Source: Falsihalocynthiibacter sp042445055
GTDB lineage: Bacteria; Pseudomonadota; Alphaproteobacteria; Rhodobacterales; Rhodobacteraceae
Assembly: GCF_042445055.1 (NCBI RefSeq)
Contig: NZ_CP170339.1
Coordinates: forward strand, 3,081,866-3,145,865
Length of the DNA: 64,000 nt
Direction of reading: 5' to 3'
Position numbers and translations under genes: made by a program. Below the pieces are notes generated by a model that was not told the DNA's origin, made no database searches, and saw only the letters and a program-made list of their open reading frames with translations. Positions 10,101 through 18,509 of the stretch are shown here, piece by piece. Position 1 is the stretch's first letter. The number at the start of each line of letters is the position of its first letter.

Positions 10101-11647
10101 GGGGTATCGTCGCCCATTGAGGCGATTGCCTCTTTGGCATCCTCTGCCATGGGTTGAAGGATTTGCTCCAGTTCTTCGATGCTATATCCGGCCGCAACCT
10201 GACGCTTGCGCAACTCATTGCCAGAGAAAATCGCCGTTTCGGTTCTACCGCCGAGTAGGCTTTCCATGTTTGCGATTTTCTTGACCCAGTCACCGAACGG
10301 GCGGCTAGCGGCAAGTTGATCTTTGATTTCAGTATCGCGGAATAGAGCGCCTTCCTGCATATCGACCGCGATAATTTGACCAGGGCCAAGCGCGCCTTTT
10401 TCAACGACAGTCGCCTCGTCGATCGGGATCATGCCCGCTTCGGAACCCGCGATCAGCATTCCGTCGCCAGTCACGACATAACGCATCGGGCGCAATCCAT
10501 TACGGTCAAGGCCCGCACAAACCCAACGACCATCTGTCATGGCAAGCGCTGCTGGGCCGTCCCATGGTTCCATCACGGAGTTACAATAGGAGTACATATC
10601 ACGCCACGCAGTGGGCAATTCGACCGCTTGTTGGCTCCAGCTTTCAGGGATCAGCATGGTTTTCGCCATGGGCGCATTCCGCCCCGCGCGCACCATAACC
10701 TCAAACACAGAATCCAACGCAGCAGAGTCAGAAGAACCGCTCGCAATGATTGGTTTGATATCCTCGGCCATATCGCCAAATGCACTGGAGGCCATGCGGA
10801 TCTCGTGGCTCTTCATCCAGTTTACGTTGCCCTTGAGCGTGTTGATCTCACCGTTATGCGCCAACATGCGAAACGGCTGCGCCAACCACCACTGCGGGAA
10901 AGTATTTGTCGAATAGCGCTGATGATAGATCGCGAACGCACTCTCGAAGCGTTCGTCCTCGAGGTCTGGATAGAAAACGCTTACCTGTTCGGCAAGCATC
11001 ATGCCTTTATAAATCACCGAACGGCAGGACAGCGAACAAATATAGAGTTCCGGCACATGTGCGGCTGCGGCGGCTTTCTCGATGCGACGGCGGATTACAT
11101 AGAGTTCGCGCTCAAATGTTTCTTCGTCAACGCCCTTGGAATTACTGATCAGGATTTGCTCGATCTCGGGACGAGTTGCGTTCGCCTTGTCACCCAAGCA
11201 ATCAATATCAACGGGAACGTGGCGCCACCCGTAGATATAGTATCCCATCCGCAGGACTTCGCTCTCGACGATTGTACGGCAGGTTTCTTGCGCTCCGAAG
11301 TTCGTGCGCGGAAGGAAAACCATCCCCACGGCGATTTGCTCATCGGCGCGGGGCTCGTGGCCAGTGCGGCGGATCTGATCCTTAAAGAAATCAGTCGGAA
11401 TCTGAATATGGATACCTGCGCCATCACCTGTCTTGCCATCGGCATCTACCGCGCCGCGGTGCCAAATGGCACGCAGGGCTTTGATCCCGTTATCAACAAC
11501 AGAACGCGATGGTTTACCATCAATCGACACAACAAGCCCAACCCCGCAAGAGGAGTGCTCGTCAGCTTCGGAATACATGCCGTTCTCGGCCATCCATTGC
11601 CGTTTCGCCTCTTCGGCGGCTTTCCAGTTCTGGTCAAACTTGGTCAT
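7112..11647 (-). CDS. gltB: Glutamate synthase (NADPH) large subunit
   Basis: 1511-residue GOGAT large chain that turns glutamine plus 2-oxoglutarate into two glutamates. The propeptide ends before C34 (HSSCGVGL), which becomes the Ntn nucleophile of the glutaminase domain. The FMN synthase domain is in the middle-to-late part ('SGHNGGTGASPATSIKYAG'), the 3Fe-4S cluster cysteines are in 'CIMVRQCQSNTC', and the C-terminal beta-helix (GXGXG) domain closes the protein. An open frame runs 11 codons further upstream, but GGAG sits 6 nt before the ATG at 11647. It is co-transcribed after gltD (81 bp gap); ammonia assimilation partner is the GltD flavoprotein. Confidence 0.97.
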   Translation of the reverse strand: MTKFDQNWKAAEEAKRQWMAENGMYSEADEHSSCGVGLVVSIDGKPSRSVVDNGIKALRAIWHRGAVDADGKTGDGAGIHIQIPTDFFKDQIRRTGHEPRADEQIAVGMVFLPRTNFGAQETCRTIVESEVLRMGYYIYGWRHVPVDIDCLGDKANATRPEIEQILISNSKGVDEETFERELYVIRRRIEKAAAAAHVPELYICSLSCRSVIYKGMMLAEQVSVFYPDLEDERFESAFAIYHQRYSTNTFPQWWLAQPFRMLAHNGEINTLKGNVNWMKSHEIRMASSAFGDMAEDIKPIIASGSSDSAALDSVFEVMVRAGRNAPMAKTMLIPESWSQQAVELPTAWRDMYSYCNSVMEPWDGPAALAMTDGRWVCAGLDRNGLRPMRYVVTGDGMLIAGSEAGMIPIDEATVVEKGALGPGQIIAVDMQEGALFRDTEIKDQLAASRPFGDWVKKIANMESLLGGRTETAIFSGNELRKRQVAAGYSIEELEQILQPMAEDAKEAIASMGDDTPSAVLSEKYRPLSHFFRQNFSQVTNPPIDSLREYRVMSLKTRFGNLKNVLDESSSQTEILVLDSPFVGNAQFDGLMEQFGESVVEIDCTFPAKAGANALSKALERIRAEAEDAVRSGGAHIVLSDIAQSEDRVAMPMILATSAVHSGLTRKGLRTFCSISVRSAECIDPHYFAVLIGCGATIVNAYLAEDSLADRIDRGLIDCSLTEAVKRYRGAIDAGLLKIMAKMGISVISSYRGGLNFEAVGLSRAMVAEYFPGLTSRISGIGVSGIQLKSEKVHELGWLGGSDVLPIGGFYKARKSGETHAWEAQSMHMMQAACTRASYEIWKQYSAKMRANPPIHLRDLLAIQPIGAAIPIEEVESITAIRKRFVTPGMSLGALSPEAHKTLNVAMNRIGAKSDSGEGGEDPAHFVPEANGDNPSAKIKQVASGRFGVTAEYLNQCEELEIKVAQGAKPGEGGQLPGMKVTDLIARLRHSTKGVTLISPPPHHDIYSIEDLAQLIYDLKQINPRCKVTVKLVAASGVGTIAAGVAKAKADVILISGHNGGTGASPATSIKYAGLPWEMGLTEAHQVLAMNKLRDRVTLRTDGGLRTGRDIVMAAMMGAEEYGIGTAALIAMGCIMVRQCQSNTCPVGVCTQDEDLRAKFDGTADKVVNLITFYAQEVREILASIGARSLDEVIGRADLLSQVSRGSAHLDDLDLNPLLITVDGADRIVYDRNKPRNAVPDTLDAEIVKDAARFLNEGEKMQLHYAVQNTDRTIGTRTSSHIVRNFGMRNSLQPDHLTIKLTGSAGQSLGAFAAPGLKIEVSGDANDYVGKGLSGGTIIVRPPMSSPLEASENTIIGNTVLYGATDGYLFAAGRAGERFAVRNSGAKVVIEGCGASGCEYMTGGVAVILGKIGANFGAGMSGGMAYIYDPEGTAQSLMNMETLVVCPVTVEHWQNELKSLIERHLEETGSRKAADLLQHWDLEKSKFVQICPKEMLVHIPHPLSEDQDAVSA

Positions 11648-11728
11648 GTTTATCTCCATATTCGGCCCCGTTGGGCGCATTCTTCGGGCAAGGATGGCGT
11701 CCTTGGCATATGATTTTGGCGCGTGCGG

Positions 11729-13162
11729 TTATTCCGCAGCTTGCGCGGTCGCATTATTGAGGTGGTCGAGAATGTTCTCGGCGGCGTCGCGACCATCTTT
11801 GATCGCCCAGACAACAAGGCTCGCACCGCGAACAATATCACCTACGGCGAATACACCGCTGATGCTTGTTTCATGGGTGCGGAAGTCCGCTTTAATCGTG
11901 CCCCAACGTGTTACCTCGAGGGCTTCTTCACCCCAGAGTGTCGGCAAATCTTCGGGTGTGAAACCAAGGGCCGCAACCACAAGGTCCGCGTCCTCGGTAT
12001 AGTCTGCACCCTCAATCAATTCGGGCGATTGGCGACCAGATGCGTCGGGCTTCCCAAGGCGCATCTTCTGGACCAGTACGCTTTCAACCGTATCACCAAC
12101 AAAGGCTTTCGGCGCAGAGAGCCAAACGAATTCGACACCCTCTTCTTCTGCGTTCTGAACTTCGCGTTGGCTTCCCGGCATGTTCGCTTTGTCACGACGG
12201 TATAGGCACTTAACGCTCTTGGCGCCCTGACGGATCGCGGTCCGCACACAGTCCATCGCGGTATCGCCACCGCCCACGACAACAACGCGCTTTCCTTCGG
12301 CATTGAGTTCGCCGCTCTCGAATTCTGGCACATCGTCACCGAAACTCTTGCGGTTAGATGCGGTGAGATAGTCAATCGCGCGCACAACACCTTCGGCACC
12401 GGAACCTGGCGCTTGGAAGTCGCGAGAGTTGTAAACACCAGTCGCAATCAAAACAGAGTCGTGCTGGCCCTGAATGGCTTGGAACGAAATATCTTCGCCA
12501 ACATTGCAATTCAGAACAAACTTAACACCCGCATCTTCGAGCTGCGCGATCCGTTTGAGAACCACATCTTTCTCAAGCTTAAAACCAGGGATACCATATG
12601 TCAGCAATCCTCCCGCACGGTCATAGCGATCATAGATGGTTACCTGAACACCCTGACGGCGCAGCACATCCGCCGCCGCAAGGCCACCGGGACCGGCACC
12701 AATAATGCCAACGCTTTCTTCGCGCTCGACCTTCGGCTGAATCGGAAGCACCCAGCCATTTTCCCATGCTGTATCAGTCAAATATTTTTCAACAGCCCCG
12801 ATTGTTACGGTACCGTGGCCAGACTGTTCAATCACACAGTTCCCCTCACAAAGGCGGTCCTGCGGGCAAATGCGGCCACAAATTTCGGGGAACGTGTTTG
12901 TTGCTTGCGAAAGCTCATAAGCTTCTTGCAGGCGCCCTTCGGCAGTGAGCTTGAGCCAGTCAGGAATATTATTGTGCAGCGGACAGTGATTCTGACAATA
13001 AGGAACGCCACACTGGCTACAACGACTGGATTGCTCTGCGGCCTTGGCGCTGGCAAATTCTGCATAGATTTCATGGAAGTCTTGGTTCCGCTGATCCGCG
13101 TCGCGCTTTGTGGGCATAGAGCGTTCAAGCGATACAAATTTTAGCATTGGCTGTTTTGCCAT
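11729..13162 (-). CDS. gltD: Glutamate synthase (NADPH) small subunit
   Basis: 477-residue FAD/iron-sulfur subunit that passes electrons from NADPH to GltB. The N-terminal cysteine clusters are 'CSQCGVPYCQNHC' and 'CPQDRLCEGNC'. The FAD Rossmann motif is 'GIIGAGPGGLAAADVL' and the NADPH one 'VVVVGGGDTAMDC'; the C-terminal ATG-like motif is 'GVFAVGDIVRGASLV'. The start at 13162 is supported by GGAGG 7 nt upstream; 14 further codons are open upstream without a better site. It comes before gltB on the same transcript, the reverse of the enteric gltB-gltD order. Confidence 0.97.
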   Translation of the reverse strand: MAKQPMLKFVSLERSMPTKRDADQRNQDFHEIYAEFASAKAAEQSSRCSQCGVPYCQNHCPLHNNIPDWLKLTAEGRLQEAYELSQATNTFPEICGRICPQDRLCEGNCVIEQSGHGTVTIGAVEKYLTDTAWENGWVLPIQPKVEREESVGIIGAGPGGLAAADVLRRQGVQVTIYDRYDRAGGLLTYGIPGFKLEKDVVLKRIAQLEDAGVKFVLNCNVGEDISFQAIQGQHDSVLIATGVYNSRDFQAPGSGAEGVVRAIDYLTASNRKSFGDDVPEFESGELNAEGKRVVVVGGGDTAMDCVRTAIRQGAKSVKCLYRRDKANMPGSQREVQNAEEEGVEFVWLSAPKAFVGDTVESVLVQKMRLGKPDASGRQSPELIEGADYTEDADLVVAALGFTPEDLPTLWGEEALEVTRWGTIKADFRTHETSISGVFAVGDIVRGASLVVWAIKDGRDAAENILDHLNNATAQAAE

Positions 13163-13234
13163 GACGAGGCCTCCGAAATCTATTGGGAGCGTTCTTTTAC
13201 TCAATAGCCAATTAAATGAAAAGTCAGTAATGCT

Positions 13235-13314
13235 TACCTAAATGACGATTTTTCTACGTTTTGAGAAAAATTTTTGCACAGCCACGCCAATAATAGGTAA
13301 GTATATGATACCTA
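13235..13314. promoter_or_regulatory. Repeated TAGGTA/TACCTA elements in the gltD-uppP divergent region
   Basis: The 218 bp, A+T-rich region between gltD and uppP holds three copies of a 6-mer: TACCTA at 13235-13240, TAGGTA at 13294-13299 and TACCTA at 13309-13314. The last two form a dyad with a 9 nt spacer. On the minus strand the outer two are part of similar 15-mers beginning TTAGGTA. The spacing suggests a regulator-binding region for gltD and/or uppP. No known operator is recognised. Confidence 0.35.
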
Positions 13315-13380
13315 ATTTTTAACTTTCCTTTAATTTACTAGGCTTTAGACTGACCGCAGAAACGAACTGGAATTCACGTC

Positions 13381-14184
13381 ATGAGCTTCTTTCATCTTGT
13401 CCTTGTGGCGATAATTCAAGGCATTACAGAATTTTTGCCGGTTTCATCGTCTGGCCACCTGATTCTCTTGCCGATTCTCCTTGAGATTCCCGACCAAGGC
13501 CAAGTGATCGACGTCGCCGCCCATGTCGGCACTTTATTTGCGGTCATTCTGTATTTCCGCACGGACGTAGCGCTCGCATTTCGTGGACTTCCGGCAATGC
13601 TGATGGGGCGCCTAAACGAACCCGGTGCGAAGCTTTGCTTTTTGCTCGCTGTGGCCACCGTCCCCGTCGTCATCTGCGGCTTGCTGCTGAAACTGTCTGG
13701 CATTGACGATGCAATGCGCAACATTACCGTGATTGGCTGGACGATGCTGCTCTTTGGGATCGTGCTCTATTTTGCGGACCAAAAGGGCGAAACAGCCAAG
13801 ACGCAGGAGAACTGGTCGCTCCGCGATGCAATCATCATGGGCCTGTGGCAGGCAGTCGCCCTTATCCCCGGAACGTCACGTTCTGGCGCGACAATTACGG
13901 GCGCACGCTTTCTTGGGTATGATCGTCAGGACGGTGCAAAGCTCGCCATGCTGATGTCAATTCCGACCATCATCGCATCCGGAACCCTATCCGCGATCGA
14001 ACTTGCCGCGACTGCCGATGCTTCAGTGGCAGCAGACGGCGCAGTCGTAGCGGTTTTCTCGTTCGGCACAGCGCTTCTGGCCCTCTCGCTCATGATGCGC
14101 TTACTGCGTAGCACAAGCTTCACCCCCTACGTAATTTACCGTGTGGCGCTCGGATGCGTACTGCTGTGGATCGCGTATACCTAA
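13381..14184 (+). CDS. uppP: Undecaprenyl-diphosphatase (UppP/BacA)
   Basis: 267-residue membrane phosphatase that recycles undecaprenyl pyrophosphate to the monophosphate carrier for cell-wall synthesis; overproduction gives bacitracin resistance in other bacteria. Signature 1 is 'GITEFLPVSSSGHL' (E17, S22-S24, H26); signature 2 is 'IPGTSRSGATITGARFLG' with the catalytic arginine. About eight hydrophobic helices cover the length. Its TAA overlaps, on the opposite strand, the stop of the NDUFA9-like gene by 4 bp. Confidence 0.96.
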   Translation: MSFFHLVLVAIIQGITEFLPVSSSGHLILLPILLEIPDQGQVIDVAAHVGTLFAVILYFRTDVALAFRGLPAMLMGRLNEPGAKLCFLLAVATVPVVICGLLLKLSGIDDAMRNITVIGWTMLLFGIVLYFADQKGETAKTQENWSLRDAIIMGLWQAVALIPGTSRSGATITGARFLGYDRQDGAKLAMLMSIPTIIASGTLSAIELAATADASVAADGAVVAVFSFGTALLALSLMMRLLRSTSFTPYVIYRVALGCVLLWIAYT

Positions 14185-15161
14185 GCTTTGATATTCTTCG
14201 CAGAGTCCCGAATATCGTCATACTGCCCCGACGGACGGTAGCGCCAAACATAGCTTGGAATAACTGCATCAAGGCTTGTTGGTTTAATGCCCAGATCCGC
14301 AAATCCCTTAGCGCCTGCATCGACGACATTGTCATGCTTCAGGCTCTTCACCTGATCACGTGTAAGAATACTGTTGTGGAACATGCCCAACGTCAGTGCC
14401 TGAAGCAGGCCAAAGACACCACCAAGAATGCTTCCCACAAAGAATGGAAGGTTCAGAACGATACGACGGCGGTGCGCACATTCGAGGATTTTGCCAACAA
14501 TCGCACGCAAGCTTAGAACCTCAGGCCCGCCCAATTCATAAACGCCTGACAAATTCTTGTTCAACGCCACTTCAACGGCCTCGGCGACATCATCAACGTG
14601 GACAGGTTGGAACGTTGTATCGCCACCAACGATGGCCATCACCGGACCTAGGCGCGACATAGATGCGAATTTGTTCACAAACTCATCTTCGCTACCAAAA
14701 ATCACCGAAGGACGCAGGATTGTCGCACTTGGGAAGTGTTTCAGGATACCGGCTTCGCCAAGGCCCTTGGTGCGGGAATACTCGGACTCTGCCTCTGTGC
14801 TCGCGCCGATACTCGAGAGATGCACCAAAGATTTAACGCCCTGATCAGCAGCTATACGAGCAACGCGTTCCGCGGCCTCATGCTGAACCGCATCAAATTT
14901 ATTGCGGCGCGTTTCGGTCAGAATGCCTACGCAGTTTACCACCGCATCTGCCCCCTGCATCACCGCAGCGACAGACGCATCATCCCGCACATTGCACAGA
15001 ACCGGCTCTACCTGACCAACTGCGCCATATGTTTTCACAAACATTGCTTCGTTCGGACGACGAACCGCCACCCGCACCCGCCAACCGGCCTTAGCCATCC
15101 GCCGCGCGATATAGCGGCCAACGAATCCAGATCCGCCGTAGATAGTGACAAGTTTAGACAT
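14181..15161 (-). CDS. NDUFA9-like NAD(P)-binding protein (complex I-associated)
   Basis: 326-residue atypical short-chain dehydrogenase. The nucleotide-binding motif is 'YGGSGFVGRYIARRMAKAGW', and the protein lacks an obvious YxxxK catalytic pair at the usual place, as in the NDUFA9 subunit of mitochondrial complex I and its alphaproteobacterial homologues. A hydrophobic segment near residues 235-255 (FFVGSILGGVFGLLQALTLG) could contact the membrane. In alphaproteobacteria such proteins co-purify with NADH dehydrogenase; that role here is by homology. Convergent with uppP with overlapping stop codons. Confidence 0.82.
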   Translation of the reverse strand: MSKLVTIYGGSGFVGRYIARRMAKAGWRVRVAVRRPNEAMFVKTYGAVGQVEPVLCNVRDDASVAAVMQGADAVVNCVGILTETRRNKFDAVQHEAAERVARIAADQGVKSLVHLSSIGASTEAESEYSRTKGLGEAGILKHFPSATILRPSVIFGSEDEFVNKFASMSRLGPVMAIVGGDTTFQPVHVDDVAEAVEVALNKNLSGVYELGGPEVLSLRAIVGKILECAHRRRIVLNLPFFVGSILGGVFGLLQALTLGMFHNSILTRDQVKSLKHDNVVDAGAKGFADLGIKPTSLDAVIPSYVWRYRPSGQYDDIRDSAKNIKA

Positions 15162-15314
15162 GGTTGGCCTCCAAAGAATTTGTGCTCATGTCTCAATAGC
15201 TTTCTCGAAGGGCTTGGACAAGCAGTATAACGAAATCCGCAGCCATCTAGCGCCTCAAAATCGAATCCCGTTGACACGCACTTCGCATCCCTTTAATTCG
15301 GCCCCACGACACCT

Positions 15315-15400
15315 GCCCAGGTGGCGGAATGGTAGACGCGCCAGCTTCAGGTGCTGGTGTCTGTATGGACGTGGAGGTTCGAGTCCTCTCCTGGGCACCA
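15315..15400 (+). tRNA. tRNA-Leu (anticodon CAG)
   Basis: Class II tRNA of 86 nt. Acceptor arm GCCCAGG (15315-15321) pairs with CCTGGGC (15390-15396), discriminator A at 15397 and an encoded CCA at 15398-15400. The anticodon stem is CCAGC/GCTGG around the loop TTCAGGT, giving anticodon CAG for CTG codons. The long variable arm and the T-arm 'GGTTCGAGTCC' are present. No integrated element is visible next to it; the next 213 bp hold no gene. Confidence 0.97.
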
Positions 15401-15613
15401 AAAATTTGTCGTATATCTCACTTACATCAAGAACTTCTCCTAATTTTGGCGCCCTCCGCGCCACGCTCAGGCAGGCTAACCGCTCCTAGGAAGTACGCGT
15501 TCATCCATTTAGCATCGGTCGAGGTTCTTGCATCACTGGCTGATACGTGTCCGCGTTATCCAGAAAAACATCTCGACCCAATTAGAACTCAGTTGCGACC
15601 GACGGGCATTGGT

Positions 15614-16498
15614 TTATGTGATCAAAGTTGAGATCGCATCGTAACAGTAGTCAGATATCGCGTCGCTTGTTGTCAGCCATACCTGATCGCGGTGGGAAGT
15701 GATGTGCGACAACGCGCGCCGCAGCTGCCGGAGCCTATAGGGTTGGCCCACGAGATACGGGTGTAATGCTATTCCCATCACGAGCGGCTGTCCGACCGAC
15801 TGCTCGAGCATTTCGTCAAAGTTGTCGATGATCATATTCGCAAATTCTGCGGCGCCATCCTTTCGCGCGACGATAGACGGGATATCGTTAATCTCTTGCG
15901 GATAAGGTACCGACAAAATGCGGCCCACGTTTGTGTTCATCCAAACCGGTTGATCGTCCATGCACCAGTTCAGCGTATATTTGTATCCTGCCTCCGAGAG
16001 CAGGTCTGGCGTATCGTGGCTTTCTGCGATCCATGGCGACAGCCATCCTTTCGGCGGTACGCCCTCTGCATTGCGCAGAATATCGGTTGCCTCAGATATC
16101 AGTGCGGCCTCGGCGACTTTATTCAAGTCACTCTGCCGTTCCGAATTGGTACGCCCGTGGCCCACAATGACGTCACCGCGCGCTCTGAATGCTTCCATCA
16201 GCTCGGGCGCATAATCATACATTGCGCTATTCGTGATAACACTCGCAGGTAGGTCCAGCGCATCAAACAACTCTAATAGCCGCCATGCACCAACACGATT
16301 TCCATAGTCACGCCAAGCATAATTTAGAACGTCAGGCTGAGGACCACCGGGGGCAAGTTCTGCACCAAGCCCTTCGCCAAAAGCAAAATGCTCCAAATTG
16401 AGGCCGACATATACAGCGAGGCGTTTACCCTCGGGCCAGCAATAATCGGGACGTTTGGTTATCGGAGAATAGGCGTATCGCCCCTGCTGCATTTGCAT
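15614..16498 (-). CDS. Polysaccharide-deacetylase/allantoinase-like hydrolase
   Basis: 294-residue cytosolic protein of the carbohydrate esterase 4-like fold, closest in look to the PuuE-type (allantoinase-like) branch: 'VYVGLNLEHFAFGEG' replaces the usual DD motif, 'VIVGHGRTNSE' supplies a histidine, and 'SPWIAESHDTPDLLSEAGYKYTLNW' is the late conserved block (motif quoted in part: W, ESHDTPDLL). It has no signal peptide. As last gene of the TetR-ABC-amidohydrolase cluster, 3 bp after the SnoaL-like gene, it probably opens an amide or ring bond of an imported nitrogen compound. The substrate is not known. Confidence 0.72.
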   Translation of the reverse strand: MQMQQGRYAYSPITKRPDYCWPEGKRLAVYVGLNLEHFAFGEGLGAELAPGGPQPDVLNYAWRDYGNRVGAWRLLELFDALDLPASVITNSAMYDYAPELMEAFRARGDVIVGHGRTNSERQSDLNKVAEAALISEATDILRNAEGVPPKGWLSPWIAESHDTPDLLSEAGYKYTLNWCMDDQPVWMNTNVGRILSVPYPQEINDIPSIVARKDGAAEFANMIIDNFDEMLEQSVGQPLVMGIALHPYLVGQPYRLRQLRRALSHITSHRDQVWLTTSDAISDYCYDAISTLIT

Positions 16499-16501
16499 GT
16501 A

Positions 16502-16927
16502 TTAAAGATCCGCCTCTGCTAGACCTGCTTTGTGCAGAATTATTTCTGCGCTGTCATTCCACACATCTGTGCTGATGATCTTACCATTACGCACGACGAA
16601 CTTGTCCATATAGCGGTTCGTCTCGAATGTGCTGCCGTCCTTCCATTCACCGAATAGGTACCCAGTATTGTATACGTGTACGTCGCCGGTTTCTTCGTCC
16701 AAGGCGGCATCTGTGCGCAGGAATTTCTTTTTGACCCAAGCATATCGTTTCGCGTTAAAGGCCGCGCTTTCGGCGGGTACTGAGAATTGGCGACCACCTG
16801 TGAAAACGAGCTTGAAGTCATCGCTCACGTAGACTGCGGCTCCTTCTGGGTCTGGCACCATCGACCGTTCTAGATAGCTTTCGACAATATTCTTTGCCGC
16901 AATGACGGGGTCTATTTGTTGGTCCAT
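16502..16927 (-). CDS. SnoaL/NTF2-like protein
   Basis: 141-residue cone-shaped alpha+beta fold protein: helices near residues 8-25, then beta strands 'AAVYVSDDFKLVFTGG', 'TGDVHVYNTGYLFGEW' and 'RYMDKFVVRNGKIISTDVW', the pattern of the SnoaL-like/nuclear transport factor 2 family. Such proteins act as small isomerases, hydrolases or ligand binders. The start at 16927 has AAAGG 8 nt upstream; 18 more open codons upstream overlap the amidohydrolase. It is between the amidohydrolase and deacetylase genes (11 and 3 bp gaps), so it belongs to that catabolic unit. Confidence 0.7.
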   Translation of the reverse strand: MDQQIDPVIAAKNIVESYLERSMVPDPEGAAVYVSDDFKLVFTGGRQFSVPAESAAFNAKRYAWVKKKFLRTDAALDEETGDVHVYNTGYLFGEWKDGSTFETNRYMDKFVVRNGKIISTDVWNDSAEIILHKAGLAEADL

Positions 16928-16938
16928 AGCTCTAACCT

Positions 16939-18417
16939 TTAGTTTATTCTGGATAAGGACGCCGCACATGTGGCGCGGCAAAAACTCTGCACGACCACTG
17001 ATGCGGCCTCATTCAACAAGCGGGTCTGCGCGTTTGCTGTATCAAGACGCTCTACAGCATCGTGCGCGCGCACTGCGAGTGCAGCTTCATTCAAGGTCAA
17101 CACGCGATCGTTTGCAAAAACATACTCGCCAGCAATCATAACTTCGCGTAGCGCGGCACCATTTTCGGAAAACACGATTTGGTCTAAAGGGTTTCGCAGT
17201 GGCGTATAGTGGCAATAGCCCGCATCAAGAAACAACAGATCAGCCGCCCATCCAGCGGCAATCATGCCGACATTCTTGAGCCCCATAATCCGAGCACTCC
17301 CAGTGGTCGCCATATTGAACGCCTCTCGCGTCGAGACCCATTCATCACTTCCCTCTGCATTTGCACGACTGAGCGTCGCCGCGAGGCGCATCGCTTCAAA
17401 CATGTTCTGCCCGTCAGAAGTATTTGACGCGTCTGTCCCGACTCCCATGCCAACGCCAGCATCCATAAGCATTCGCACGGGCGCTATGCCGGAACCAAGG
17501 CGCAAATTGCTCAACGGGTTGTGGCAAATACAAGACTTGTGGCCTGCAAGAATTGCGGCCTCGGGCTCAGAAATCCAAACGCCGTGCGCGCCGCTGAACT
17601 GCGGGCCAAGCACACCGATGTTATTCAGATGCGCCGTAATAGTTGTGCCGTATTTCTGCATGGCCATCACCTGTTGCATTCGTGTTTCGGCAAGGTGAGT
17701 TTGCAGAGGTATCTGATCCCGATTGGACATTGCTGAGCAGGATTGCAAAAAAACATCCGAACAATGCAATGGAATAGTGGGGCCAAGCCCGGGGCGCACG
17801 CGATCCATAGCTATGGGCCAACTGTCAAACGCCTCGGCGCAGGTCGCCATGGTTTTCGGCCAGTCTGGCAACGACAGGGCCGCAACCATATCGCGTAGAG
17901 GTGGTTCAAAACTATCCAGTAGCCCCGGTAATGCCTGATACAGTGTTTGATCCGCGATCATGGGCGCGACAACGGCCCGAAGTCCTGCTTCGTGATATGC
18001 GTTCGCCACCGCATGTATGCCTTCAACCGTAGGCCCCGGCAGCTCGATAAATAGGTCAAAACAGGAGGTACAGCCTTTGCGAATGGATTCCGCTGCGGAA
18101 AGCTCGGCGGCGAGACGCAGATCATCGACACGACGCGATCCATTCAACCATGCGGCCCTCGATAGGAATGGCTCTAGCGTGAGGTCACCGGCGACACCGC
18201 CCCTACCCAATGCGCCGTGCGAATGGGTATGGCCGTTCACTAATCCCGGAATTATGAGACGATTGCTAACGTCAATCTGTTCTGCATCGTCGGGCCCCTC
18301 TCCTTGTGGAATAAGTGCCTCAATGACACCTTCGCGCACAAGGATGGACACTTGTTCAAACCGGTCATTATCAACAAGCACCAGCCCGCCGAACAACAGC
18401 TTTTGACGTTTAGTCAT
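16939..18417 (-). CDS. Amidohydrolase (TrzN/AtzA/guanine-deaminase-like)
   Basis: 492-residue metal-dependent hydrolase of the amidohydrolase superfamily. Metal ligands are visible as 'NGHTHSHGALG' (HxH), 'LQTHLAET', 'GAHGVW' and the late aspartate in 'GVGTDASNTSDGQN'. The order and the N-terminal beta-sandwich 'LIIPGLVNGHTH' fit aminohydrolases that deaminate or dehalogenate N-heterocycles (guanine, S-adenosylhomocysteine, chlorotriazines). In this cluster it presumably acts on the compound imported by the neighbouring ABC transporter. The C-terminal 40 residues beyond the beta domain are Cys-containing and less conserved. Confidence 0.82.
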   Translation of the reverse strand: MTKRQKLLFGGLVLVDNDRFEQVSILVREGVIEALIPQGEGPDDAEQIDVSNRLIIPGLVNGHTHSHGALGRGGVAGDLTLEPFLSRAAWLNGSRRVDDLRLAAELSAAESIRKGCTSCFDLFIELPGPTVEGIHAVANAYHEAGLRAVVAPMIADQTLYQALPGLLDSFEPPLRDMVAALSLPDWPKTMATCAEAFDSWPIAMDRVRPGLGPTIPLHCSDVFLQSCSAMSNRDQIPLQTHLAETRMQQVMAMQKYGTTITAHLNNIGVLGPQFSGAHGVWISEPEAAILAGHKSCICHNPLSNLRLGSGIAPVRMLMDAGVGMGVGTDASNTSDGQNMFEAMRLAATLSRANAEGSDEWVSTREAFNMATTGSARIMGLKNVGMIAAGWAADLLFLDAGYCHYTPLRNPLDQIVFSENGAALREVMIAGEYVFANDRVLTLNEAALAVRAHDAVERLDTANAQTRLLNEAASVVVQSFCRATCAASLSRIN

Positions 18418-18467
18418 AACGCGACCCTGAAAAGCATGCTCCAGAAAATCTGGCCCTCAAAAGAACG

Positions 18468-18499
18468 ACTTCGCGACCGGATTGCCCCAGCCGCGAAGT
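18468..18499 (-). other. Intercistronic hairpin between transporter and catabolic genes
   Basis: ACTTCGCG (18468-18475) pairs perfectly with CGCGAAGT (18492-18499) across a 16 nt loop, in the 92 bp gap between the binding-protein gene and the amidohydrolase gene. It has no T run, so it is more likely an mRNA-stabilising or attenuating hairpin than a full terminator. Confidence 0.4.
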
Positions 18500-18509
18500 G
18501 TCAGGTTGT

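Noticed and set aside
10376..11713. 445-codon open frame on the plus strand opposite gltB
   Set aside because: Lies fully antisense to the strongly conserved gltB; composition is that of a shadow frame (Arg/His-rich) with no family motif.
15255..15464. 69-codon open frame on the minus strand across tRNA-Leu
   Set aside because: It contains the reverse complement of the tRNA gene; the 'protein' is an artefact often seen over tRNAs.
15401..15613. Possible integration site of a mobile element beside tRNA-Leu
   Set aside because: No integrase, no repeat of the tRNA 3' end and no phage-type genes nearby.
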